64,000 nucleotides of DNA, taken from NCBI RefSeq assembly GCF_037976825.1, contig NZ_CP150269.1:2927501-2991500 (forward strand), written 5' to 3'. Made by a program: the position numbers and the translations under genes. The notes under the pieces were generated by a model. The model saw nothing but the letters and a program-made list of their open reading frames with translations, searched no databases and was not told where the DNA came from. The stretch is from Paenibacillus sp. FSL K6-1330. Its GTDB lineage: Bacteria; Bacillota; Bacilli; Paenibacillales; Paenibacillaceae. Of the stretch, positions 35,901 through 43,025 are shown piece by piece. Within the stretch, counting starts at the first letter, position 1. Each line of letters opens with the position of its first letter.

Positions 35901-36419
35901 GATACAACAAAAGTATTGCATACCTTTACGTTTCCAAGACAACAGGTTGAGCCGTACCTGTGCTTGGCGGATTTCCTGAAATCCATAGATAGCGGGGTTA
36001 TGGATTACGTTGGGTTCCTTGTCGTTACAGCCGGCCATGGCGTCGGAAAATTGTCCGGGGAATGGAAGGACAAGGGTGACTATTTGCGCTCCCACGCGCT
36101 TCAATCGGTCGCACTGGAAACGGCAGAAGGGCTGGCGGAGCGGATTCACCATATGATGCGGGATTCGTGGGGATACCCCGATCCGGCAGACATGACGATG
36201 AAACAGCGCTTGGGTGCGAGATACCAAGGCATTCGCGTATCTTTCGGGTATCCGGCCTGTCCGGATCTGGAGGATCAGGAACCGTTATTTAAATTGATGC
36301 AGCCAGAAGATATTGGCGTTCATCTTACCGAAGGTTTCATGATGGAACCTGAGGCATCGGTATCCGCCATGGTGTTCAGTCATCCGGAAGCTCATTATTT
36401 TAACGTAGATAAAGCTTAA
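32979..36419 (+). CDS. metH: Cobalamin-dependent methionine synthase
   Basis: A 1146-residue four-module enzyme. The homocysteine domain has zinc ligands C227 (GLNCATGP) and C290-C291 (GGCCGTTP). The pterin-binding domain begins about 345 with VGERTNVLGSRKFK. The cobalamin cap and Rossmann domain contain DVHDIGKN with the axial histidine H722 and GGAALT. The C-terminal reactivation (SAM-binding) domain contains RGNDI and GYPACPDLED. All modules are complete. Start TTG 32979 is set by GGGGGAGG nine bases earlier; the nearer ATG at 32974 meets a stop after one codon. No S-box riboswitch is visible in the 159 bases upstream of this start. Confidence 0.97.
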   Translation: MNKPSLQEVLKERILILDGAMGTMIQQEDLSAEDFGGPDLDGCNEMLVIHRPDVIQKIHEQYLEAGADLIETNTFGATSVVLAEYDIPELAREINLKAAHLARAAVEKYSTPDNPRYVVGAMGPTTKTLSVTGGVTFAELIESYEEQAVALIEGGVDALLLETSQDTLNVKAGSIGIRQAFDKTGVTLPIMISGTIEPMGTTLAGQNIEAFYISLEHLNPVSIGLNCATGPEFMRDHIRSLSEMSRSAISCYPNAGLPDENGQYHESPESLAQKMGAFAEKGWLNIAGGCCGTTPDHIRALKQTMDGFSPRPLDGGHLPALSGIEPVYIEQENRPYMVGERTNVLGSRKFKRLIVEGKYEEASEIARAQVKNGAHVIDVCVQDPDREESEDMIKFLELVVKKVKVPLMIDTTDPAVIDLALQYSQGKAIINSINLEDGEEKFEHVIPLVHKYGAAVVVGTIDETGQAIHRDDKLKVAQRSYDLLVNKYGVSPEDIIFDTLVFPVGTGDEQYIGSAKETIEGIRIIKEAMPKVHTILGISNVSFGLPEAGREVLNSVYLYECTKAGLDYAIVNTEKLERYASIPEEERRLAEDLIYRTNDETLAAFVAAFRDKKIEKKVKVSNLTLEERLASYVVEGSKEGLIPDLDIALTKYGALEIINGPLMAGMTEVGRLFNNNELIVAEVLQSAEVMKASVAYLESFMEKNETSVKGKIMLATVKGDVHDIGKNLVEIILSNNGYQIINLGIKVPPEQIIEAYRREQPDAIGLSGLLVKSAQQMVSTAQDLKNAGISVPIMVGGAALTRKFTKTRIRPEYDGMVLYAKDAMDGLALANQLSDPVQRTRIAEEIKAEQEADAAAPQVVKVMPKLSEGLRSKISTDAPVYLPPDMERHVLRNYPISHILPYINMQMLLGHHLGLKGSVEQLLKANDPKAVSLKETVDGILEEAVQSGIIQAHAMYRFFPAQSRGNDILIYDPKDTTKVLHTFTFPRQQVEPYLCLADFLKSIDSGVMDYVGFLVVTAGHGVGKLSGEWKDKGDYLRSHALQSVALETAEGLAERIHHMMRDSWGYPDPADMTMKQRLGARYQGIRVSFGYPACPDLEDQEPLFKLMQPEDIGVHLTEGFMMEPEASVSAMVFSHPEAHYFNVDKA

Positions 36420-36505
36420 CATTTGAATACCGGTACAGCCGGTTTGAAATCCTCCGAATGTTTCGGGGGATTTCTCCGGTTTACAACCGAAAGGGGAGAA
36501 GAGGG

Positions 36506-37435
36506 ATGGAACTCTATTTTCTAGGAACAAATGCGGGGGTTCCTACGCTGCAGCGTAACGTAACCTCGATTGCACTGCGTATGCTGGAAGAACGAAGAAG
36601 TCTGTGGCTGTTTGATTGTGGAGAAGGTACGCAGCATCAAATATTGAAGTCCCCGCTCAAGCTGTCCAAGCTTGAAAAGGTATTCATCACCCATATGCAT
36701 GGTGATCATGTATTCGGTTTACCGGGTTTGCTGTCCAGCCGCGGTGCCCAAGGGGTAACTTCACCCCTGACGATATATGGCCCCCCTGGTATTAAGGCCT
36801 TCATTGAAACTGCGCTGAACATTAGCCAATCGCGCGTTCCTTATACGATGGAGGTCATTGAACATACCGGAGGCGTGCTGTTTGAGGACGATAACTTCCT
36901 CGTGGAATCGGCAAAGCTGGATCACAGGGCCGAGAGTTATGGCTACCGTATCGTGGAGAAGGATCTTCCCGGCAGCCTGGACCTGAAACGGTTGGCGGAC
37001 TATGGACTTAAGCCAGGGCCGCTTTATGGCAAACTGAAAAGAGGGGAAAGCGTAGAACTCGGCGACGGCCGATGGATTCATGCCTCTGAGGTGCTCCTGA
37101 CACCGAAAAAAGGGAGAGTGGTCACGATCCTCGGGGATACAAGGCCATGCCCTGGAGTGGAGACTCTGGCCAAAGACGCCGATCTTTTGGTCCATGAAGC
37201 CACTTTCATGGAGGATCTGTCGGAGCTCGCGCACGAATACTATCACAGTACGGCTAAACAGGCGGCGGAAGCAGCGAAACGGGCTGGAGTAAGAACGCTG
37301 TTCCTGACCCATTTTAGCTCCCGGTATAAGGATATGGAGCATTTGCAGCCGCTGCTCAAGGAAGCGCAGGAGATTTTTGAGAATACACGCTTGGCAGAGG
37401 ATTTCGGATTGTACCCAATCCAGCGCAAATCATAA
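36506..37435 (+). CDS. rnz: Ribonuclease Z
   Basis: A 309-residue endonuclease that trims the 3' end of tRNA precursors lacking an encoded CCA. The metal site is H63-x-H65-x-D67-H68 (THMHGDH), with further ligands in LDHRAESYG, ILGDTRPC and LTHFSSRY. The flexible arm (about 150-200) and the HEATF motif are present. Start ATG 36506 follows AGGGGAGAAGAGGG; longer in-frame readings would cover the metH 3' region hairpin. Confidence 0.96.
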   Translation: MELYFLGTNAGVPTLQRNVTSIALRMLEERRSLWLFDCGEGTQHQILKSPLKLSKLEKVFITHMHGDHVFGLPGLLSSRGAQGVTSPLTIYGPPGIKAFIETALNISQSRVPYTMEVIEHTGGVLFEDDNFLVESAKLDHRAESYGYRIVEKDLPGSLDLKRLADYGLKPGPLYGKLKRGESVELGDGRWIHASEVLLTPKKGRVVTILGDTRPCPGVETLAKDADLLVHEATFMEDLSELAHEYYHSTAKQAAEAAKRAGVRTLFLTHFSSRYKDMEHLQPLLKEAQEIFENTRLAEDFGLYPIQRKS

Positions 37436-37809
37436 GCCAATAGAGCTGCTGCTATTTACAGGGAAATATCGAGTGATGGAGTGAATTATTTTCCGGGAAA
37501 GCGCAGGAAATGACAAACCGGTTGATAATCACTAATGCTTGGACACTCTTCGATTTCTTTCGACTGATTAGCTCCCGGGCTGAAGTACTAGCCATGAGCC
37601 TTGCAACCGGAAGTAGCCTTCTTTACAATAATACTAACTGGGGTTTCTACGTAAGTATGCTTCAGGGTAGTGTATGAACCGAGGTTATACATATTTATAC
37701 CGATATATGACGATGAATGACGATCACAGCGATGCCGAGAAAGCTCATACTTTAGCCGATGAATCATTTATGGCGTGAAGGAAAGAAATAAAGAAGGTGC
37801 TATCAATTC
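37436..37809. other. Gene-free gap, nothing recognised
   Basis: 374 bases between rnz and the HAD phosphatase. There is no convincing coding region, tRNA or known riboswitch. A 23-codon frame (37707-37778, MTMNDDHSDAEKAH...) lacks a ribosome binding site. The stretch is not strongly AT-rich and has several short inverted repeats, for example AAGTATGCTT near 37651, so an unknown leader or small RNA is possible. Confidence 0.5.
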
Positions 37810-38604
37810 ATGGAAAAACCAAAACCAAAAGGATTACTGATTGACCTGGATGGAACGCTTTATCATGGCCGTTATCGAATTGAGGGGGCAGACCTTCTCA
37901 TCGAACGGCTGAAGGAATTGCAGATTCCGTTTCTGTATGTAACGAATAATTCATCACGAACACCCGAGCAGGTTGCGGCGCATCTGCTGGAGATGGGGAT
38001 ACCTGCCTTGCCGGAGGAAGTCTGCACCTCTTCCCTGGCTGCAGCTAAATATATCGCGGAGAAGTCACCGGGTGCCAAAGTGGCGATGCTGGGAGAAGTG
38101 GGGCTCCGTGAAGCCCTCTTGTCTGCGGGTCTAAATATCGTGGAGCAGTCCCCTAAATATGTGATTCAAGGAATCGACCGTTCGTTCGATTACGAGAAGT
38201 TAACCCGTGCCGTTCGCTGGATTCAGGAGGGAGCCGTGTCGATATTGACCAATCCGGATTTGCAGCTTCCATCAGATACCGGCTTGATGCCAGGTGCAGG
38301 TTCGCTGGGTGCTGCGATCGAAGCCGCTTCCGGAGTGAAACCGACGGTCATCGGAAAGCCGTCCTCGATTTTAATGAAATTTGCTTCGGATCGTCTCGGT
38401 TTGGCCCCGGAGGACACTTATGTAATCGGAGATAATATACGTACGGATATCGCGGCCGGCGCGCATGCCGGCTGTAAGACGGTGCTCGTTATGACCGGAA
38501 TCACGACCGATCTGAATATGGAGGCACATATGGAAGCCACGGGTGTCACACCGGACTTTATTTGCCGAGATTTGAGCGAAGTGATAAACCTGCTGTGCTC
38601 ATAA
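37810..38604 (+). CDS. HAD-IIA phosphatase, NagD/YutF-like
   Basis: A 264-residue phosphatase of the p-nitrophenyl phosphatase/NagD type. The nucleophile motif is LIDLDGTLYHG with D12 and D14. Motif II is YVTNNSSRTPEQ, the lysine is in VIGKPSS, and the acidic motif is VIGDNIRTDI. A large C2 cap lies between the two halves. It likely removes phosphate from small sugar or nucleotide phosphates. It is the first gene of a tight run ending at 42864; the next start is 51 bases away. Confidence 0.9.
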   Translation: MEKPKPKGLLIDLDGTLYHGRYRIEGADLLIERLKELQIPFLYVTNNSSRTPEQVAAHLLEMGIPALPEEVCTSSLAAAKYIAEKSPGAKVAMLGEVGLREALLSAGLNIVEQSPKYVIQGIDRSFDYEKLTRAVRWIQEGAVSILTNPDLQLPSDTGLMPGAGSLGAAIEAASGVKPTVIGKPSSILMKFASDRLGLAPEDTYVIGDNIRTDIAAGAHAGCKTVLVMTGITTDLNMEAHMEATGVTPDFICRDLSEVINLLCS

Positions 38605-38655
38605 TGAGCGAAAGTGTACATTAACTTTTGTGATTGACGAAAGGGAAGATGAATG

Positions 38656-39474
38656 ATGCCGGAACTGCCGGAAATGGAAAATTACCGAAGATTGTTATCG
38701 CAGAGCATTTTGAATGTGCCGATCACGAATGTTGTCGTGAACCGTGAAAAATCACTGAATGTGACGGTTGACGAGTTTACTTCCGAGTTAAAGGGAAGCA
38801 AGGTCATTTTTGTGGAGCGTAGAGGCAAACACCTCATATTCCATCTGCATAACGGAGGCAGATTGCTGCTTCACCTCATGCTGGGCGGCATTTTGTATTT
38901 AGGGCATAGGGATGAGGAGCGTCCCTCAAGGTCAACCCAGGTCGAGATCACATTTGGTGAACAGGTGCTGTATTTTATCGGTTTGCGTCTGGGTTACTTG
39001 CATTTCTTAACAGCCAGAGAAACGGAAAATGCGCTTAAAGAGCTTGGTCCTGAACTTCTGGATCGGCGAATGACCAAAGCGCGCTTCGTTGAACGGATTG
39101 GAAAACGGCGGGGCGCTTTAAAAACAACGCTGGTTAATCAGCAGGTTGTCGCCGGAATTGGCAACTGTTATGCGGATGAGATTGCCTTTGATGCTCACAT
39201 TCACCCGCTGTCCAAAATTCAGGATTTATCGGAGCAGTCTTTAGAGCAGTTATACGAGAGTGCCGTTAAAGTGATGCACGAGGCGACGGATGGCGGCGGA
39301 TATATGGAAATGCCGTTTCAGGAAGGGGATACTCTGACGGGAGCTTATAACGACGAGTGTAAAGTTTACGATCGCGAAGGAGAGCCCTGTGTTCGCTGCG
39401 GCACGCCGATCGTGAAGGCGGAGCATACCTCGCGCAAAGTGTTCTTTTGTCCAAATTGTCAGCATGAAGTCTAA
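38656..39474 (+). CDS. mutM: Formamidopyrimidine-DNA glycosylase family protein
   Basis: A 272-residue base-excision enzyme that removes oxidised purines and cuts the abasic strand. After removal of Met the catalytic N-terminal proline is exposed in PELPEME; this requires the start at ATG 38656, not the adjacent ATG 38653. The beta-lyase lysine is in RRGKHLIF, the helix-two-turn-helix contains VAGIGNCYADEIAFDAHIHP, and the zinc finger is CVRCGTPIVKAEHTSRKVFFCPNCQ-like with four cysteines. Some intercalation-loop residues (HLMLGGILYLG) differ from classic MutM, so it may be a paralog beside a main mutM elsewhere. Its end overlaps nfo by 11 bases. Confidence 0.88.
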   Translation: MPELPEMENYRRLLSQSILNVPITNVVVNREKSLNVTVDEFTSELKGSKVIFVERRGKHLIFHLHNGGRLLLHLMLGGILYLGHRDEERPSRSTQVEITFGEQVLYFIGLRLGYLHFLTARETENALKELGPELLDRRMTKARFVERIGKRRGALKTTLVNQQVVAGIGNCYADEIAFDAHIHPLSKIQDLSEQSLEQLYESAVKVMHEATDGGGYMEMPFQEGDTLTGAYNDECKVYDREGEPCVRCGTPIVKAEHTSRKVFFCPNCQHEV

Positions 39475-40312
39475 AGTCCGGATTGGAAGTCATGTCAGCA
39501 CACGAGGCGGATTTCTCGCAGCAGCTCAGCACGCAGCCGGCATCGGTTCACTCGCCTATCAGTATTTCCCGAAAAATCCGCGCAGTCTTCATTTGAAGAC
39601 GCCGGATGTCCGCAATGCCGCCGCATGCTCAAAGTTTTGTCAGGAACAAGGACTCGTTTCGATCGCGCACACACCATATCCGACGAATATGGCGGTTGGC
39701 TTAACGCGGGGAGAAGAGTTTTACCAGTTGACCGTAGATTCCCTTAAGAATGATCTCATGATTGCCGAGGCTTGCGGATCGCTGGGTATTGTGGTTCATT
39801 TTGGGCATCTCAAGAGCCAGGATATCCTTGAAGGGTATCAGAATATTATTCGCTGTTTGAATGATGTGTTGGCTTCCTGGACGGGAAGGGCCAAGCTGCT
39901 GATCGAGAATCAGGCGGGAGACCATGGGTCCATGGGGATGACGCTTGAAGAGAGTGTGAAGGTTAGACAGCTTGCTGATGATCCGGAAAAAATAGGCTTT
40001 TGCCTGGATACCTGCCACTTGTTTGCTGCCGGAGGCTGGGACATTTCGAATACGGATGAGCTCCTTGCCAGAGGCAAGGAGCTAGCCTATTGGGAATCCA
40101 CCGTTGCCGTTCATCTGAACGATTCGAAATATGGGGCCGGTTCAAGAAAAGATCGCCACGCCCGCATCGGACAAGGTATGATAGGCACAGAAGCCTTGAA
40201 GCGTTTGGTTCTGGCACCGGAACTTGCGGGCAAGGCATTTGTTCTGGAAAGTGAAAAAGGGGCTGACGGCACACATCGGGAAGACATCGCTAAGGTGCTG
40301 TCCTGGTCCTGA
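39464..40312 (+). CDS. nfo: Endonuclease IV (deoxyribonuclease IV)
   Basis: A 282-residue AP endonuclease of TIM-barrel fold with three metals. Visible are IGSHVSTRGG, VVHFGHLKS, LLIENQAG, FCLDTCHLFAAGG, VHLNDSKYGAGSRKDRHARIG and LESEKG, which carry the His/Glu/Asp ligands. It incises DNA at abasic sites left by glycosylases such as the one encoded just upstream, with which it overlaps by 11 bases. The two form a repair pair. Confidence 0.95.
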   Translation: MKSKVRIGSHVSTRGGFLAAAQHAAGIGSLAYQYFPKNPRSLHLKTPDVRNAAACSKFCQEQGLVSIAHTPYPTNMAVGLTRGEEFYQLTVDSLKNDLMIAEACGSLGIVVHFGHLKSQDILEGYQNIIRCLNDVLASWTGRAKLLIENQAGDHGSMGMTLEESVKVRQLADDPEKIGFCLDTCHLFAAGGWDISNTDELLARGKELAYWESTVAVHLNDSKYGAGSRKDRHARIGQGMIGTEALKRLVLAPELAGKAFVLESEKGADGTHREDIAKVLSWS

Positions 40313-40329
40313 TTAAGGGAGAGAGTAAA

Positions 40330-40668
40330 ATGATTCATCTGTATTTAGACGACTGGCGCCCCAATCCGAAAGGATTTGCGCTGGCTCGAAACGGGGAAGA
40401 GTGCTTGTTGATGCTCCGTGAATGCGAAGTGGATGTTCTGTCGCTTGATTTTGAATTGGGGCACGGCCAGATGAACGGCGGCGAGGTGGTTGCAGCCATG
40501 ATCGCCGAAAACCTGCAGGCCAGGGAAATATACTTGCATACCTCAAGCCCGTCGGGCAGAAGAAAAATGTATGAGCTGCTCTATGAGCACATGCCGGAAA
40601 GCGTCCAGGTTCACAATGGGCCGATGCCGGAATCCGTTCTGCGGGAAGTCGCCCAGGGTTCAAGATGA
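40330..40668 (+). CDS. Cyclic-phosphate processing receiver-domain protein (cREC)
   Basis: A 112-residue single-domain protein resembling the cyclic-phosphate-processing receiver (cREC/REC-like) family: IHLYLDDWRPNPKGFALARNGEECLLMLRE with the acidic DD pair, then VDVLSLDFELGHG holding the receiver-like aspartate, and IYLHTSSPSGRRKMYELL. Members are proposed, mainly from gene context and fold analysis, to act on cyclic-phosphate ends of RNA or nucleotides. It starts 17 bases after nfo and overlaps the thioredoxin-like gene by four bases. Confidence 0.8.
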   Translation: MIHLYLDDWRPNPKGFALARNGEECLLMLRECEVDVLSLDFELGHGQMNGGEVVAAMIAENLQAREIYLHTSSPSGRRKMYELLYEHMPESVQVHNGPMPESVLREVAQGSR

Positions 40669-41012
40669 TTGAGGTTACACAGCGTGAATTGACAGAGAGG
40701 CTTGAATGGCACGAGCGCCTGACGAAACGAGATGCGAATGCAGAGCCTGTCATCGTATTTTTACATACGCCATTTTGCGGCACATGTGCCGCTGCGCGTA
40801 AGATGATCGACATTGTGGAACATGTGGTGCCGGATGTACAGCTGCTCGAAGCCGATGTTAACTTTCTACCGGGCATTGTGGAACGGTATCAAATTCGCAG
40901 CGTTCCTGCATTGCTGGCTATTCAGTCGAGTCCCCTCGCCGCGCCGGAGGTGCTGTACCGGATGGGTTCCGTGCAGGATATCGTAAGTTTTGTTAGGAGT
41001 GTGAGGCCGTGA
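40665..41012 (+). CDS. Thioredoxin-family protein with CGTC motif
   Basis: A 115-residue thioredoxin-fold protein with the redox pair C38-G-T-C41 (TPFCGTCAAARK) and the cis-proline segment IRSVPALLAI. There is no signal peptide, so it is cytosolic. It may reduce or transfer electrons to a partner of the same operon. It overlaps both neighbours by four bases, which argues for coupled translation. Confidence 0.9.
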   Translation: MIEVTQRELTERLEWHERLTKRDANAEPVIVFLHTPFCGTCAAARKMIDIVEHVVPDVQLLEADVNFLPGIVERYQIRSVPALLAIQSSPLAAPEVLYRMGSVQDIVSFVRSVRP

Positions 41013-41782
41013 TTTCGTTACAGCATGTGTCGCTCGTCAGAGGGAGCCGTCATATTCTGGATGATGTTAGTATCGAGATGAAGCCGGGACAGAACTGGGC
41101 CATTTTGGGCAGGAATGGATCAGGCAAAACGACGCTGCTGGAAATGATGACAGGATATATGTTTCCTTCCCGTGGGCGTGTTGAGGTCCTGGGTCATGTT
41201 TACGGACAATGCGACGTTCGGGAGGCCCGGAAGTCCATTGGCTATATTAGCCAGTCATTATTAGAGAAATTGACCCTGAGCGACCCAGTCTGGGAGGTTG
41301 TGGCAACAGGGGCGTATGCCTTTTTGCGCTTCTACCAGGACATTCCGGAAGAGGCCAGGAATCTAGCCTATTCCCTGCTGAACGAAATGAATTTCGGCCA
41401 TCTGGCGGAGCAGCCTCTCGGGACATTGTCCCAAGGTGAACGGAAAAAGGTGATGTTGGCACGCTCCCTCATGGCCGATCCGAAGATTCTGATTATGGAT
41501 GAGCCTTGTGCCGGCCTGGATTTGTATGAACGGGAGAAGATGCTGCAGGAGATTCACAACCTGAGGCAGCGCGAAATTACGGTTGTGTACGTCACGCATC
41601 ATATCGAGGAGATTGTCCCTTTATTTACTCATGTGGCGCTCATGAAAGACGGCCGCTTAACGGGTGCGGGAACAAAAGAAGAAGTATTAAACCATGTACT
41701 TATCAAACAAACTTATGATATCGACGCTCAGCTGGAATGGGATGGCGGACGTCCCTGGATCAAAGTTATTTCTGGAGGTTAA
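41009..41782 (+). CDS. ABC transporter ATP-binding protein, YlmA-like
   Basis: A 257-residue ABC ATPase. Walker A GRNGSGKTT (34-42), signature LSQGERKKV, Walker B ILIMDEPCAGLD, H-loop YVTHHIEEI. No permease or binding-protein gene adjoins, as for B. subtilis YlmA; it may pair with distant membrane subunits or act without transport. It starts inside the last codon of the thioredoxin-like gene and is followed after five bases by the methyltransferase. Confidence 0.88.
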   Translation: MISLQHVSLVRGSRHILDDVSIEMKPGQNWAILGRNGSGKTTLLEMMTGYMFPSRGRVEVLGHVYGQCDVREARKSIGYISQSLLEKLTLSDPVWEVVATGAYAFLRFYQDIPEEARNLAYSLLNEMNFGHLAEQPLGTLSQGERKKVMLARSLMADPKILIMDEPCAGLDLYEREKMLQEIHNLRQREITVVYVTHHIEEIVPLFTHVALMKDGRLTGAGTKEEVLNHVLIKQTYDIDAQLEWDGGRPWIKVISGG

Positions 41783-41787
41783 TCCGT

Positions 41788-42864
41788 TTGGATGAATTAA
41801 ATGTGATGCAAGAGCATGAGGAACAGAAGCAAAATCACCGGGATTTTCACAGCAAGTGGGTATGCACAGCAAACCATGGTTTTGCTCCCTACGCCCAAGA
41901 AGAGCTGCGCCGGATGTTTGGCAGTTTAAAGAGCACGATGATGATGCCGGGCGAGGTGTTTTTGGCGACACTCGGCAGTTCCGAAGAGGAGGCGAAGCGG
42001 CTAATTACGTCTTCCCCGCCAATTTTTCTGCGGCATTTGTTTCCGGTACATCTGGAGGTAGCGGCCGATACCGCTGCCGAGTCATTGCATGCGGTCGTTG
42101 AGCATGTCATGAAGCAGGAGGAGATCGGCAGCAGCCGCGTATCCATCCAGATCCGAAAGACGGAGAACAGCTCGTGGAAGGAAAACCCGGCGGCGCTTCG
42201 AGATGAATTACAGCATCGCTTGACTGCGCTAGAAATTGAATACACGGTTCAGGCACCGGAGTGGATTATTTCACTATTCGCTGCTGACAGCGTCTGGTAT
42301 GTTGGCGTGTCGCGGCCGGAGGACAACCTGTCGGATTGGAACGGAGGCGCCGTCCGCTTTCAACGGGAAGAGGGACAAATCTCAAGAGCCAAATTCAAGC
42401 TCCTTGAGGCGGAGAAACAGTTCGGGATTCCGTTTGATTCCTTCCGCAAGGCAGTTGATATCGGAGCAGCGCCTGGCGGATGGACATCCTTTCTATTGGA
42501 GCGCGGCCTGCAAGTTACGGCAGTTGATCCGGCAAAAATGCATCCATCACTCGATGGTCATAAAAACCTCCGCGTGATTCACAAGAATGCAGCGGACGTA
42601 TCATTTAGAGATTCTGAGTTTGACTTGTTGGTGTGTGATATGAGCTGGAGTCCTAAACAAATGGCCAGAATGGTGACCGGGCTGCTGCACAGCCTTCAAA
42701 CGGGAGGTACTGCTGTCATTACGGTGAAGCTGCTGACTAAGAAACCGATGGCGCTGGTAAAAGAAATCATGTCGGTGTTTGAAGAGTCCAGAATGCAGAT
42801 TCAGGGAGCGAAGCAGCTGTTCCATAATCGGGACGAGATTACGCTATATATGATTAAGTATTAA
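41788..42864 (+). CDS. RlmM-like ribose methyltransferase (FtsJ/RrmJ fold)
   Basis: A 358-residue protein. The N-terminal part (about 25-170) resembles a THUMP-like RNA-binding domain. The C-terminal Rossmann domain has the SAM motif DIGAAPGGWTSFLLE (about 225) and VCDMSWSP, then a late TVKLLTKK lysine that fits the K-D-K-E tetrad of 2'-O-methyltransferases. It is comparable to RlmM, which modifies 23S rRNA C2498 in E. coli; the target here is inferred. Start TTG 41788 has GGAGG exactly nine bases before. Last gene of the operon. Confidence 0.82.
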   Translation: MDELNVMQEHEEQKQNHRDFHSKWVCTANHGFAPYAQEELRRMFGSLKSTMMMPGEVFLATLGSSEEEAKRLITSSPPIFLRHLFPVHLEVAADTAAESLHAVVEHVMKQEEIGSSRVSIQIRKTENSSWKENPAALRDELQHRLTALEIEYTVQAPEWIISLFAADSVWYVGVSRPEDNLSDWNGGAVRFQREEGQISRAKFKLLEAEKQFGIPFDSFRKAVDIGAAPGGWTSFLLERGLQVTAVDPAKMHPSLDGHKNLRVIHKNAADVSFRDSEFDLLVCDMSWSPKQMARMVTGLLHSLQTGGTAVITVKLLTKKPMALVKEIMSVFEESRMQIQGAKQLFHNRDEITLYMIKY

Positions 42865-42871
42865 AAAAGTC

Positions 42872-42901
42872 TTTACAAGTGAATGTAACTTGTTCTATAA
42901 T
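42872..42901 (+). promoter_or_regulatory. Promoter of the Tad-like locus
   Basis: TTTACA (42872-42877), 18-base spacer, TATAAT (42896-42901). It lies 124 bases before the kinase gene and just before the leader hairpin. Confidence 0.7.
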
Positions 42902-42931
42902 GATTCCAAAATTAACCAACGACAACATTAG

Positions 42932-42990
42932 GGAAAGCATCCCGCTATTCATCACAATTCAGTGATGAGGCGGAGTGCTTTCCTTTTTTT
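42932..42990 (+). terminator. Leader hairpin with T-run (terminator or attenuator)
   Basis: GGAAAGCA (42932-42939) pairs with TGCTTTCC (42976-42983); inside, CCGC/GCGG-type and CATCAC/GTGATG pairs extend the stem. TTTTTTT follows directly. It lies between a good promoter and the kinase gene, so it would end most transcripts unless antiterminated. It may also terminate read-through from the repair operon. Confidence 0.75.
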
Positions 42991-43025
42991 TGTTGTGCTT
43001 GTAAGTCAGAGGAGAGGGCGTTGAC

